Assembly (NCBI RefSeq): GCF_001400735.1
Contig: NZ_LJPW01000146.1
Location: forward strand, 83,154-147,153
Length of the DNA stretch: 64,000 nucleotides
Source: Pseudomonas caricapapayae
GTDB lineage: Bacteria > Pseudomonadota > Gammaproteobacteria > Pseudomonadales > Pseudomonadaceae
Direction of reading: 5' to 3'
Of this stretch, positions 44,356 through 53,699 are shown piece after piece. Positions within the stretch are counted from its first letter, which is position 1, and each line of letters starts with the position of its first letter. Position numbers and translations under genes: made by a program. The notes beneath the pieces were generated by a model. The model did no database searches. It had not been told where the DNA came from and saw nothing but the letters and a program-made list of their open reading frames with translations.

Positions 44356-46041
44356 TCAGGCAGCTGCTTTCTTGGTAGCCGCTTCGATCTTGCGAGTGAT
44401 GTAAGCCTGCTGTGCAATCGACAGGGTGTTGTTCACAACCCAGTACAGAACCAGACCGGCAGGGAACCACAGGAAGAAGAACGTGAAAATGATCGGCATC
44501 ATTTTCATGACCTTGGCCTGCATCGGGTCCGGCGGAGTCGGGTTCAGACGCTGCTGGATGAACATGGTTGCGCCCATGATGATCGGCAGGATAAAGAACG
44601 GGTCCTTGATCGACAGGTCAGTTATCCACAGGATCCACGGTGCCTGACGCATTTCCACGCTTTCCAGGAGTACCCAGTACAGTGAAAGGAAAACCGGCAT
44701 TTGTACAAGAATCGGCAAGCATCCACCCAGTGGGTTGATCTTCTCTTTCTTGTACAGCTCCATCATGGCCTGGGACATCTTCTGACGGTCGTCGCCATGC
44801 TGCTCCTTCAGCAATGCAAGCTTCGGAGCCACGGCGCGCATGCGTGCCATCGACTTGTAGCTGGCTGCGGACAGCGGGAAGAACAGACCTTTGATCAGCA
44901 TGGTCAGGACGATGATCGACCAGCCCCAGTTACCGAGAATGGCGTGGATATGCTGCAGCAACCAGAAGATAGGCTGGGCAATGAACCACAGGAAACCGTA
45001 GTCGACTGTCAGTTCCAGACCTGGGGATAACTCTTTGAGTACTGCCTGGCTTTTCGGACCTGCGTACAGCGTGGCGCTGGTTTCGCCCTGTGCACCAGGT
45101 GCAACCGACAGCGTCGGGCTGGTGAAACCGATGATGTAATTGCCTTGGCTGTCTTTGCGGGTCTGAACGGCGTTGGTGGCGTTGTGATCAGGAATCCACG
45201 CGGTCACGAAGTAGTGTTGCAGCCATGCAACCCAGCCGCCCTGAACGGTTTCCTTGACCTGACCCTTGTCGATATCTTTCATCGACACTTTTTTGTACGG
45301 CTCGGCCGCAGTCCACAGTGCTGCACCCAGATAGGTGGCTGTACCGGTGGCAGTGGTCGACGAAGGATCGGAGCTGGCGTCACGCTTCAGTTGCGCGAAC
45401 AGATTACCGGACCAGGGTTGCGCGCTCTGGTTATCCACAACATAGGTCATGACCAGATCGTACAGGCCGCGCTTGAAAGTGAAGCGCTTGATGTAATTGA
45501 CGCCGTTTTCCGAGAATTTCAGCTCCACGACCATCGTGTCCTGGCCGTCAGCCAGTTGATAAGTCTTTTGCGTGGAGGAATAAACCGGACGACCGGCGGC
45601 GCGTGCATCAGGACCGTTCGTTCCAGTCAGGCCGCTTTGCGCCAGAAAAGTACGTTCGCCGCCATTGTCGAACAGCTGAAACGGAACATCAGGACGATCC
45701 TGACGACGCGGATACAGAGGCAGGCGAAGCTGAACAACGTCGCCACCCACCGGATCGATCGCCAGATCGAGCACATCGGTCTTGACGTGGATAAGGTCTT
45801 TGCTGGCTACGGCCGGAGTTTCAAGAGGTGCTGCGGCAGTGTTGGCAGTAGCGCTTGGAACGTCGGCACTTGCAGAACCATTAGTACCAGCGGCCGTATC
45901 CGGAATACCCGGTGCGGTGGTGCTGGCTGCAACATTCTGGGTCGGCATGGCAGCCTGGCCATAGTCTTGGTTCCATTTCAGAACCCCGACGTAGGTCACG
46001 ATTGCCAGGGCGACGATCAGGATCGTGCGTTTAATATCCAT
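44356..46041 (-). CDS. yidC: Membrane protein insertase YidC
   Basis: A 561-residue insertase. An N-terminal membrane helix (MDIKRTILIVALAIVTYVGVL) is followed by an Ala/Thr-rich linker, a large periplasmic beta domain (to about 350) and five conserved helices with the GGCLPILVQMPVF and LRMPxxFTFFFL-type blocks near residues 440 and 520. It inserts proteins such as the Fo c and a subunits, encoded in this window, into the inner membrane. Two perfect DnaA boxes lie in the gene (44622-44630, 45431-45439). Confidence 0.97.
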   Translation of the reverse strand: MDIKRTILIVALAIVTYVGVLKWNQDYGQAAMPTQNVAASTTAPGIPDTAAGTNGSASADVPSATANTAAAPLETPAVASKDLIHVKTDVLDLAIDPVGGDVVQLRLPLYPRRQDRPDVPFQLFDNGGERTFLAQSGLTGTNGPDARAAGRPVYSSTQKTYQLADGQDTMVVELKFSENGVNYIKRFTFKRGLYDLVMTYVVDNQSAQPWSGNLFAQLKRDASSDPSSTTATGTATYLGAALWTAAEPYKKVSMKDIDKGQVKETVQGGWVAWLQHYFVTAWIPDHNATNAVQTRKDSQGNYIIGFTSPTLSVAPGAQGETSATLYAGPKSQAVLKELSPGLELTVDYGFLWFIAQPIFWLLQHIHAILGNWGWSIIVLTMLIKGLFFPLSAASYKSMARMRAVAPKLALLKEQHGDDRQKMSQAMMELYKKEKINPLGGCLPILVQMPVFLSLYWVLLESVEMRQAPWILWITDLSIKDPFFILPIIMGATMFIQQRLNPTPPDPMQAKVMKMMPIIFTFFFLWFPAGLVLYWVVNNTLSIAQQAYITRKIEAATKKAAA

Positions 46042-46043
46042 GA

Positions 46044-46289
46044 TTACTCGGCCATCGAAGAAGAACGGGAGGTGGGGACAGCTGGAACCGGGTCATAACC
46101 ACCGGGATTCCACGGGTGACAGCGACCCAGGCGACGAATTGACAGCCAGCCACCGCGCAAAAGGCCATGATTCTCGATGGCTTCATACGCGTAGCAGGAG
46201 CAACTGGGGTAGAAACGACAGTGACTGGCCATCAGCGGGCTAATGGCATAGCGATAAAACTGGATCGGAACGAGTGCCAGTTTACGCAT
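46044..46289 (-). CDS. yidD: Membrane protein insertion efficiency factor YidD
   Basis: An 81-residue protein with the family core CRFYPSCSCYAYEAIENHG and LGRCHPWNPGGYDPVP. It is thought to assist YidC. Its ATG at 46289 lies inside the last codons of rnpA, an eight-base overlap, and its stop is two bases before yidC, so the three genes are tightly coupled. Confidence 0.95.
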   Translation of the reverse strand: MRKLALVPIQFYRYAISPLMASHCRFYPSCSCYAYEAIENHGLLRGGWLSIRRLGRCHPWNPGGYDPVPAVPTSRSSSMAE

Positions 46290-46683
46290 CTGGACTGTCT
46301 ACCCCTGCAGTTTCGGATTTTTCTTCCGGAATGGGTCGGCTACGCGCCAGACGTTTCCAGAGCTTGCCGAAATGCTGAATCAGTTCAGGGTTTTCTACGT
46401 CACCCAAACCTTTACGCGCGACGATAACGATATCCCAACCGACCAAATTGTCTTGGTGTTGGCGAAATGATTCGCGCATCAGGCGTTTCAAACGATTGCG
46501 CTCGACGGAGAGCTTCACGCTCTTTTTACCTATCACCAGCCCCAGCCGGGGATGATCAAGGTCGTTGTTGCGCGCAAGGAGCAGGAGATTTTTCCCCGGA
46601 ACCTTGCCGGTAGGGGAGTCAAAGACTGCCTTGAAATGCCGGGGGGTCAGCAAACGCTTCTCCCGACTGAAGTCTCGACTCAC
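46282..46683 (-). CDS. rnpA: Ribonuclease P protein component
   Basis: A 133-residue basic protein that assists the RNase P RNA in tRNA 5' maturation. The RNR signature is KSVKLSVERNRLKRLMRESFR. The start is a GTG at 46683 (VSRDFSREKRLLTPRHF), matching the length of pseudomonad RnpA. The AGGAG of its ribosome site directly abuts this GTG with no spacer, which is odd. The open frame continues upstream to 46779 through rpmH and is not used. It overlaps yidD at its end. Confidence 0.93.
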   Translation of the reverse strand: MSRDFSREKRLLTPRHFKAVFDSPTGKVPGKNLLLLARNNDLDHPRLGLVIGKKSVKLSVERNRLKRLMRESFRQHQDNLVGWDIVIVARKGLGDVENPELIQHFGKLWKRLARSRPIPEEKSETAGVDSPDA

Positions 46684-46699
46684 CTCCTGTGCCGATTTA

Positions 46700-46834
46700 T
46701 CAAACTGCCAGACGCTTACGGCCTTTGGCACGACGACGCGAAAGGACTGCGCGGCCGTTCTTGGTGGCCATGCGTGCACGGAAACCGTGGGTGCGGGCGC
46801 GCTTGATAGTGCTGGGTTGGAAAGTACGTTTCAT
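46700..46834 (-). CDS. rpmH: 50S ribosomal protein L34
   Basis: A 44-residue very basic protein reading [20 protein letters not shown] at its start and [12 protein letters not shown] at its end, the complete L34. The ATG is at 46834-46832 and the TGA at 46702-46700. It lies 16 bases upstream of rnpA and is the first gene of the rpmH-rnpA-yidD-yidC operon, transcribed away from oriC. Confidence 0.97.
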
Positions 46835-46879
46835 GGCGTGTTACCTGGTTCGTCCACTACGGGCCGGAATGGCCCCCGT

Positions 46880-47418
46880 TTTAAGAGACCGGGGATTCTA
46901 GAGAAAGCAGGCCCGCAGGTCAATTTCCAACCAGCTTTTCTTCATATACACCTTTTATAGACATTCTTCTGTCGGGTAGCCGTTTCAATGCACCCGGCCT
47001 CCTGTCAGTTATAGAAATAAAAAGAAGAGAGTATTTAAAGCTTCTTTATAAAGCTTATAACTCTTACGCAGCCATTTTCTGTGGATAACATCCTGAAGGC
47101 CTTTAAAATCAACATGTACAGCGTTTCAAAAGGTTGTCCAGAAGCCGTGCCTTGCCTGTGCCGCACTGTCGGAAAAGCTGTGCATGGAATGCCGTTTTAT
47201 CCACAGGCGAGTTATACACAGAGTTCACGCCCGAGTTATGCAATGGGCTGAAGAGTGGTTATCCACAGATCTCAGGATTTGACCGCTTGTCGCGTGAGCA
47301 CTTCATAAATCGTTGATTTATAGCTATCTGTGAGCAACCTACATGTGGATAAGTCCTCTGCGGATCGTTACAATGGCGGCTGTTTTTGCCTCACCGGCTT
47401 TCAACTCAGGGGATATCC
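46880..47418. other. oriC: Chromosomal replication origin oriC
   Basis: The rpmH-dnaA intergenic region. It has four perfect TTATCCACA DnaA boxes (47080-47088 reverse, 47197-47205, 47259-47267, 47344-47352 reverse) and TTATACACA at 47212-47220. An AT-rich stretch lies at about 47010-47065 and could be the unwinding element. The position between divergently transcribed rpmH and dnaA is the standard Pseudomonas origin. The rpmH and dnaA promoters must also lie here. The box at 47344 overlaps the likely dnaA promoter, fitting DnaA autoregulation. Confidence 0.93.
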
Positions 47419-48957
47419 GTGTCAGTGGAACTTTGGCAGCAGTGCGTGGAGCTTTTGCGCGATGAGCTGCCTGCCCAGCAATTCAACACTTGGATCCGTC
47501 CGCTACAGGTCGAAGCCGAAGGCGACGAGTTGCGCGTGTATGCACCCAATCGTTTTGTTCTCGATTGGGTCAACGAAAAATACCTTGGTCGTTTGCTTGA
47601 GCTTCTGGGCGAGCATGGCCACGGCATGGCCCCTGCTCTTTCCTTATTAATAGGAAGCAAGCGCAGCTCTGCACCACGTGCCGCCCCCAACGCGCCACTG
47701 GCAGCTGCAGCGTCCCAGGCGTTGTCTGCCAATTCGGTCAGCAGCGTTTCTGCTCCTGCTCCAGCGACATCTGCAGCGCCACCCGCTGCGGTTGCCGTGT
47801 CTGCACCGGTTCAGAGCGTTGCAGCACATGACGAGCCTTCACGTGACAGCTTCGACCCGATGGCCGGTGCCAGCTCTCAGCAGGCCCCCGCGCGTGCGGA
47901 GCAACGTACCGTACAGGTCGAAGGCGCGCTCAAGCACACCAGTTACCTGAACCGCACGTTCACGTTCGAGAACTTTGTCGAGGGTAAATCCAACCAGCTG
48001 GCACGTGCTGCCGCCTGGCAAGTCGCCGACAACCCCAAGCATGGCTACAACCCGCTGTTTCTTTACGGCGGCGTAGGTCTTGGTAAAACGCACTTGATGC
48101 ATGCTGTGGGTAACCATCTGCTCAAGAAGAATCCGAACGCAAAGGTTGTCTATCTGCATTCGGAGCGTTTCGTCGCAGACATGGTCAAGGCCTTGCAGCT
48201 CAACGCAATCAATGAGTTCAAGCGCTTCTACCGTTCAGTCGACGCGTTGTTGATCGATGACATCCAGTTTTTTGCTCGCAAGGAACGTTCACAGGAAGAG
48301 TTTTTCCACACGTTCAATGCGCTTCTGGAAGGTGGGCAGCAGGTCATTCTGACCAGCGATCGATATCCGAAGGAAATCGAAGGCCTGGAGGAACGACTCA
48401 AATCGCGTTTCGGCTGGGGGCTGACAGTGGCTGTCGAGCCACCCGAGCTGGAAACCCGGGTAGCGATCCTCATGAAGAAAGCGGATCAGGCCAAGGTCGA
48501 TCTGCCTCATGATGCGGCGTTCTTCATTGCCCAGCGAATTCGCTCCAACGTGCGTGAGCTGGAGGGTGCGCTCAAGCGCGTCATCGCTCACTCGCACTTC
48601 ATGGGCCGCGACATCACCATCGAGCTCATTCGCGAATCACTGAAAGACCTGCTCGCGTTGCAGGACAAGCTGGTCAGTGTGGATAACATTCAGCGCACCG
48701 TCGCCGAGTATTACAAGATCAAGATCTCTGATCTGTTGTCCAAGCGTCGTTCCCGTTCTGTTGCCCGACCGCGTCAAGTGGCCATGGCGCTTTCCAAGGA
48801 ACTCACCAACCACAGTCTCCCGGAAATTGGCGACGTGTTCGGTGGCCGGGACCATACGACAGTCTTGCACGCCTGCAGAAAGATCAACGAGCTCAAGGAA
48901 TCCGATGCGGATATCCGCGAGGACTACAAGAACCTGCTGCGCACTCTGACTACGTGA
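47419..48957 (+). CDS. dnaA: Chromosomal replication initiator protein DnaA
   Basis: A 512-residue initiator. Domain I (VSVELWQQCVELLRDELPAQQFNTW) is followed by a long Ala/Pro/Ser-rich linker (about 90-175), an AAA+ domain with Walker A GGVGLGKTHLMHA and Walker B LLIDDIQFF, and domain IV with the DNA-binding signature GRDHTTVLHACRKI. The GTG at 47419 follows AGGGGATATCC; an earlier open frame to 47386 is not used. It binds the boxes of oriC upstream. A perfect DnaA box also lies inside the gene at 48678-48686. Confidence 0.97.
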   Translation: MSVELWQQCVELLRDELPAQQFNTWIRPLQVEAEGDELRVYAPNRFVLDWVNEKYLGRLLELLGEHGHGMAPALSLLIGSKRSSAPRAAPNAPLAAAASQALSANSVSSVSAPAPATSAAPPAAVAVSAPVQSVAAHDEPSRDSFDPMAGASSQQAPARAEQRTVQVEGALKHTSYLNRTFTFENFVEGKSNQLARAAAWQVADNPKHGYNPLFLYGGVGLGKTHLMHAVGNHLLKKNPNAKVVYLHSERFVADMVKALQLNAINEFKRFYRSVDALLIDDIQFFARKERSQEEFFHTFNALLEGGQQVILTSDRYPKEIEGLEERLKSRFGWGLTVAVEPPELETRVAILMKKADQAKVDLPHDAAFFIAQRIRSNVRELEGALKRVIAHSHFMGRDITIELIRESLKDLLALQDKLVSVDNIQRTVAEYYKIKISDLLSKRRSRSVARPRQVAMALSKELTNHSLPEIGDVFGGRDHTTVLHACRKINELKESDADIREDYKNLLRTLTT

Positions 48958-48995
48958 TAACGCCAGTGCAGCTTATTAAGGCAAGGGACTAGACC

Positions 48996-50099
48996 ATGCA
49001 TTTCACCATTCAACGCGAAGCCCTGTTGAAACCCCTGCAATTGGTCGCCGGCGTGGTAGAACGCCGCCAGACCTTGCCGGTTCTGTCCAATGTGCTTCTG
49101 GTCGTGGAAGGTCAGCAGCTATCGCTGACCGGTACTGATCTTGAAGTCGAACTGGTTGGCCGCGTCCAGCTGGAAGAGCCTGCCGAACCCGGAGAAATCA
49201 CGGTTCCCGCGCGCAAGCTCATGGATATCTGCAAGAGCCTGTCCAATGACGCGCTGATCGATATCAAACTCGATGACTCGAAACTGATCGTCAAGGCCGG
49301 TCGTAGCCGTTTTACCCTGTCGACATTGCCAGCCAATGACTTCCCTACGGTTGAAGAAGGTCCAGGTTCGCTGACGTTCAATCTGGTACAGAGCAAACTG
49401 CGCCGTCTGATCGAGCGCACCAGCTTTGCGATGGCTCAGCAGGACGTTCGCTACTACCTCAACGGCATGCTGCTGGAAGTGAGTGCCGGTATCTTGCGTG
49501 CGGTGGCCACTGATGGTCACCGTCTGGCGATGTGCTCGATGTCTGCCGATATCGAACACGCTGATCGCCATCAGGTGATCGTTCCGCGCAAAGGTATTCT
49601 CGAAATGGCGCGTCTGCTGACCGAGCAAGACGGTACGGTCAGCATCGTTCTGGGTCAGCATCATATCCGTGCTACTACCGGCGAATTCACCTTCACCTCA
49701 AAACTGGTCGATGGCAAATTCCCGGACTATGAACGCGTTCTGCCTAAAGGCGGTGACAAGCTGGTGCTGGGCGATCGCCAGGCATTGCGCGAGGCATTCA
49801 GTCGTACCGCGATTCTGTCCAATGAGAAGTACCGTGGCATCCGTCTGCAGTTGGCCAATGGTCAGTTGAAAATTCAGGCCAACAACCCCGAGCAGGAAGA
49901 AGCAGAAGAGGAAATCAGCGTTGAGTACAACGGTGATTCTCTGGAGATTGGTTTCAACGTGAGCTATCTGCTCGACGTACTGGGCGTCATGACGACCGAA
50001 CAGGTTCGCCTGATCCTGTCCGATTCCAATAGCAGCGCCCTGGTGCAAGAGTCGGATAACGACGATTCCGCCTACGTTGTCATGCCGATGCGTCTGTAA
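48996..50099 (+). CDS. dnaN: DNA polymerase III beta sliding clamp
   Basis: A 367-residue clamp of three similar domains, forming a ring dimer that tethers polymerase III. It begins MHFTIQREALLKPLQLVAGV and ends in YVVMPMRL, the clamp-specific C-terminus. It lies 38 bases after dnaA and 22 bases before recF. Length and sequence are normal. Confidence 0.98.
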   Translation: MHFTIQREALLKPLQLVAGVVERRQTLPVLSNVLLVVEGQQLSLTGTDLEVELVGRVQLEEPAEPGEITVPARKLMDICKSLSNDALIDIKLDDSKLIVKAGRSRFTLSTLPANDFPTVEEGPGSLTFNLVQSKLRRLIERTSFAMAQQDVRYYLNGMLLEVSAGILRAVATDGHRLAMCSMSADIEHADRHQVIVPRKGILEMARLLTEQDGTVSIVLGQHHIRATTGEFTFTSKLVDGKFPDYERVLPKGGDKLVLGDRQALREAFSRTAILSNEKYRGIRLQLANGQLKIQANNPEQEEAEEEISVEYNGDSLEIGFNVSYLLDVLGVMTTEQVRLILSDSNSSALVQESDNDDSAYVVMPMRL

Positions 50100-50121
50100 T
50101 TCAATGTCCAGCGCAACCTAG

Positions 50122-51225
50122 ATGTCTCTTAGTCGCGTCTCGGTCACCGGGGTGCGCAATCTGCACCCGGTGACCCTCTCCCCCTCCCCGCGTATCAATA
50201 TTCTCTACGGCGCAAACGGCAGTGGCAAAACCAGTGTTCTGGAGGCCATTCATCTGCTGGGCATCGCTCGCTCTTTTCGCAGCAGTCGCCTGCTTCCCGT
50301 TATCCAGTATGAACAGCCATCCTGCACTGTCTTCGGGCAGGTCGATCTTGCGCAGGGTGGCCATAGCAATCTCGGTGTTTCACGCGACCGCCAAGGCGAG
50401 TTTCAGATTCGTATCGATGGGCAGAATGCGCGAAGCGCTGCCCAGCTGGCAGAGATTTTGCCGCTGCAGCTCATCAATCCTGACAGCTTCAGGTTGCTTG
50501 AAGGCGCGCCGAAGATACGCAGGCAGTTTCTGGATTGGGGAGTGTTCCACGTGGAACCTCGGTTTATGGCCACTTGGCAGCGCCTGCAGAAGGCCCTCAA
50601 GCAGCGAAACTCGTGGCTTCGGCATGGTACACTTGACGCCGCTTCACAGGCGGCATGGGACCGTGAGTTGTGCTCGGCGAGTGAAGAGATCGATGAGTTT
50701 CGTCGCGCCTACATCAAGGCATTGAAGCCAGTCTTCGAACAGACTTTGAGCGAACTTGTCGAGCTTGAAGGTTTGACCCTGAGCTACTACCGAGGCTGGG
50801 ACAAGGAAAAAGAGCTGAGTACAGTGCTCTCCTCCTCCCTGCATCGTGATCAGCAGATGGGACACACCCAGGCAGGACCACAAAGAGCTGACCTGCGCCT
50901 TAGATTAGGCGCTCATAATGCGGCAGATATATTGTCCCGCGGTCAGCAAAAGCTGGTGGTCTGCGCACTGCGTATTGCTCAGGGACACCTGGTCAGTCAG
51001 GTCCGTCGCGGCCAGTGTATCTATCTGGTGGATGATTTGCCCTCCGAACTGGATGACAACCATCGACGCGCACTTTGCCGCTTGCTGGAAGAATTACGCT
51101 GCCAGGTGTTTATCACCTGCGTAGATCAAGAATTTTTGAGGGAAGGCTGGCAGACGGAAACGCCAGTCGCTTTGTTCCACGTGGAACAAGGCCGTATCAC
51201 CCAGACCCACGACCATCGGGAGTGA
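50122..51225 (+). CDS. recF: DNA replication and repair protein RecF
   Basis: A 367-residue SMC-like ATPase that helps load RecA at gaps. Walker A is GANGSGKTS near residues 32-40, the signature motif lies in LSRGQQKLVVCALRIAQ, and Walker B in YLVDDLPSELD. The gene carries two ParB-binding parS sites in its coding sequence. The ATG at 50122 is 22 bases after dnaN; gyrB begins four bases after its stop. Confidence 0.97.
   Translation: MSLSRVSVTGVRNLHPVTLSPSPRINILYGANGSGKTSVLEAIHLLGIARSFRSSRLLPVIQYEQPSCTVFGQVDLAQGGHSNLGVSRDRQGEFQIRIDGQNARSAAQLAEILPLQLINPDSFRLLEGAPKIRRQFLDWGVFHVEPRFMATWQRLQKALKQRNSWLRHGTLDAASQAAWDRELCSASEEIDEFRRAYIKALKPVFEQTLSELVELEGLTLSYYRGWDKEKELSTVLSSSLHRDQQMGHTQAGPQRADLRLRLGAHNAADILSRGQQKLVVCALRIAQGHLVSQVRRGQCIYLVDDLPSELDDNHRRALCRLLEELRCQVFITCVDQEFLREGWQTETPVALFHVEQGRITQTHDHRE
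50543..50558. other. parS site 1, inside recF
   Basis: TGTTCCACGTGGAACC holds the perfect 14-base core GTTCCACGTGGAAC (50544-50557), the conserved bacterial parS palindrome. It lies about 3.3 kb to the right of oriC, as expected for a ParB loading site. Confidence 0.9.
51173..51188. other. parS site 2, inside recF
   Basis: TGTTCCACGTGGAACA is the full 16-base perfect parS palindrome. It lies near the 3' end of recF, 630 bases from the first site, encoding LFHVEQ in the protein. Confidence 0.93.
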
Positions 51226-51229
51226 TTGC

Positions 51230-53647
51230 ATGAGCGAAAACCAAATGTACGACTCGTCCAGCATCAAGGTGCTGAAAGGACTCGATGCCGTACGCAAGCG
51301 TCCCGGAATGTACATCGGTGATACAGACGATGGCAGCGGTCTGCACCACATGGTGTTCGAGGTGGTTGATAACTCGATCGACGAAGCATTGGCAGGCCAT
51401 TGCGACGACATCAGCATCATCATCCATCCAGACGAATCTATTACCGTGCGCGACAACGGCCGCGGTATTCCGGTAGATGTGCATAAAGAAGAAGGCGTAT
51501 CGGCAGCCGAGGTCATCATGACCGTGCTTCACGCTGGCGGTAAGTTCGATGACAACTCCTACAAAGTATCCGGCGGTTTGCATGGTGTAGGTGTCTCTGT
51601 TGTTAACGCCCTTTCAGAAATTCTATTGCTGACGGTTCGTCGCAGCGGCAAGATCTGGGAGCAGACCTATGTGCACGGTGTTCCACAGGAACCGATGAAA
51701 ATCGTCGGTGAAAGTGACACCACGGGCACCCAGATCCACTTCAAGCCTTCCGCTGAAACCTTCAAGAATATCCACTTCAGCTGGGACATCCTGGCCAAGC
51801 GGATTCGTGAGCTGTCCTTCCTGAACTCCGGTGTCGGCATCGTCCTCAAGGATGAACGTAGCGGTAAGGAAGAGCTGTTCAAATATGAAGGCGGTCTGCG
51901 CGCATTCGTTGAATACCTGAACACCAACAAAACCCCGGTCAATCAGGTGTTCCACTTCAATATTCAGCGTGACGACGGTATTGGTGTCGAGATTGCGCTG
52001 CAGTGGAACGACAGCTTCAACGAGAACCTGCTGTGCTTCACCAACAACATTCCGCAGCGTGATGGCGGCACTCACCTGGTGGGTTTCCGCTCTGCGTTGA
52101 CGCGTAACCTGAACAACTACATCGAGCAGGAAGGTCTGGCCAAGAAGCATAAGGTCGCGACCACCGGTGACGATGCGCGTGAAGGCCTGACTGCGATCAT
52201 TTCGGTCAAGGTGCCTGATCCGAAGTTCAGCTCGCAGACCAAGGACAAGCTGGTTTCGTCCGAAGTCAAAACAGCAGTGGAACAGGAGATGGGTAAGTAC
52301 TTCTCCGACTTCCTGCTGGAAAATCCGAACGAAGCCAAAGCCGTCGTAGGCAAGATGATCGACGCAGCCCGTGCCCGTGAAGCTGCGCGCAAGGCTCGTG
52401 AAATGACTCGCCGTAAGGGCGCTCTTGATATCGCTGGTTTGCCGGGCAAACTGGCTGATTGCCAGGAGAAAGACCCTGCCCTCTCCGAACTGTACCTGGT
52501 GGAAGGGGACTCTGCTGGCGGATCAGCCAAGCAGGGGCGTAACCGTAGAACCCAGGCCATCCTGCCTCTAAAGGGCAAGATCCTGAACGTTGAAAAAGCA
52601 CGCTTCGACAAGATGATCTCTTCTCAGGAAGTGGGCACCTTGATCACTGCGCTGGGCTGTGGCATCGGCCGCGAAGAGTACAACATCGACAAGCTGCGCT
52701 ATCACAACATCATCATCATGACCGATGCTGACGTCGACGGTTCGCACATCCGCACCCTGCTGCTGACATTCTTCTTCCGCCAGTTGCCTGAGCTGATCGA
52801 GCGTGGCTATATCTACATCGCTCAGCCGCCGCTGTACAAGGTCAAGAAAGGTAAGCAAGAGCAGTACATCAAGGACGACGAGGCCATGGAAGAATACATG
52901 ACCCAATCGGCCCTTGAAGACGCCAGCTTGCACCTCAGCGAATCGGCGCCGGGCATTTCCGGTACTGCACTGGAAAAACTGGTCAACGACTTCCGCATGG
53001 TCATGAAGACGCTCAAGCGTCTATCGCGTCTGTACCCACAGGAACTGACCGAGCACTTCGTCTACCTGCCGCCGATCACGCTGGAGCAGCTGTCCGACCA
53101 TGAGGGCATGCAAGCCTGGCTGGCACTGTTCGATGCGCGTTTGCGCACCGGTGAGAAGTCGGGTCTGGTGTACAAGGCCAGCCTGCGTGAAGACCGTGAG
53201 CGTAACGTCTGGCTGCCAGAGGTCGAACTGATCTCCCACGGCCTGTCGAACTATGTGACCTTCAACCGCGACTTCTTCGGCAGCAACGACTACAAGACCG
53301 TTACGGCTCTGGGCGCGCAGATCAGCACGCTTCTGGAAGACGGTGCCTACGTACAACGTGGCGAGCGCAAAAAGCCTGTCACCGAGTTCAAGGAAGCCCT
53401 TGCCTGGTTGATGGCCGAAAGCACCAAGCGCCACACCATCCAGCGCTACAAGGGTCTTGGTGAGATGAACCCGGATCAGCTGTGGGAAACCACAATGGAC
53501 CCGAGCGTGCGTCGCATGCTGAAAGTCACCATCGAAGACGCCATCGGCGCTGACCAGATCTTTAACACCCTCATGGGTGATGCGGTCGAGCCACGTCGTG
53601 ACTTCATCGAGAGCAATGCGCTGGCAGTGTCCAACCTGGACTTCTGA
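51230..53647 (+). CDS. gyrB: DNA gyrase subunit B
   Basis: An 805-residue ATPase subunit of gyrase. The GHKL ATP-binding domain (VVDNSIDEALAGHCD, SGGLHGVGVSVVN) is followed by a transducer domain and the TOPRIM fold with EGDSAGGSAKQGRNR and DADVDGSHIRTL. The length and an insert before the C-terminal end (about residues 560-700) are typical of gamma-proteobacterial GyrB. It ends the dnaA-dnaN-recF-gyrB operon; a strong terminator follows. Confidence 0.98.
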   Translation: MSENQMYDSSSIKVLKGLDAVRKRPGMYIGDTDDGSGLHHMVFEVVDNSIDEALAGHCDDISIIIHPDESITVRDNGRGIPVDVHKEEGVSAAEVIMTVLHAGGKFDDNSYKVSGGLHGVGVSVVNALSEILLLTVRRSGKIWEQTYVHGVPQEPMKIVGESDTTGTQIHFKPSAETFKNIHFSWDILAKRIRELSFLNSGVGIVLKDERSGKEELFKYEGGLRAFVEYLNTNKTPVNQVFHFNIQRDDGIGVEIALQWNDSFNENLLCFTNNIPQRDGGTHLVGFRSALTRNLNNYIEQEGLAKKHKVATTGDDAREGLTAIISVKVPDPKFSSQTKDKLVSSEVKTAVEQEMGKYFSDFLLENPNEAKAVVGKMIDAARAREAARKAREMTRRKGALDIAGLPGKLADCQEKDPALSELYLVEGDSAGGSAKQGRNRRTQAILPLKGKILNVEKARFDKMISSQEVGTLITALGCGIGREEYNIDKLRYHNIIIMTDADVDGSHIRTLLLTFFFRQLPELIERGYIYIAQPPLYKVKKGKQEQYIKDDEAMEEYMTQSALEDASLHLSESAPGISGTALEKLVNDFRMVMKTLKRLSRLYPQELTEHFVYLPPITLEQLSDHEGMQAWLALFDARLRTGEKSGLVYKASLREDRERNVWLPEVELISHGLSNYVTFNRDFFGSNDYKTVTALGAQISTLLEDGAYVQRGERKKPVTEFKEALAWLMAESTKRHTIQRYKGLGEMNPDQLWETTMDPSVRRMLKVTIEDAIGADQIFNTLMGDAVEPRRDFIESNALAVSNLDF

Positions 53648-53665
53648 TGAGCACATGAAAACACC

Positions 53666-53692
53666 AACCCCGGCGAAAGCCGGGGTTTTTGT
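53666..53692 (+). terminator. Terminator after gyrB
   Basis: AACCCCGGC (53666-53674) pairs with GCCGGGGTT (53679-53687) over a GAAA loop, followed by TTTTTGTTT. A classic Rho-independent terminator on the plus strand. Confidence 0.93.
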
Positions 53693-53699
53693 TTGTGCT

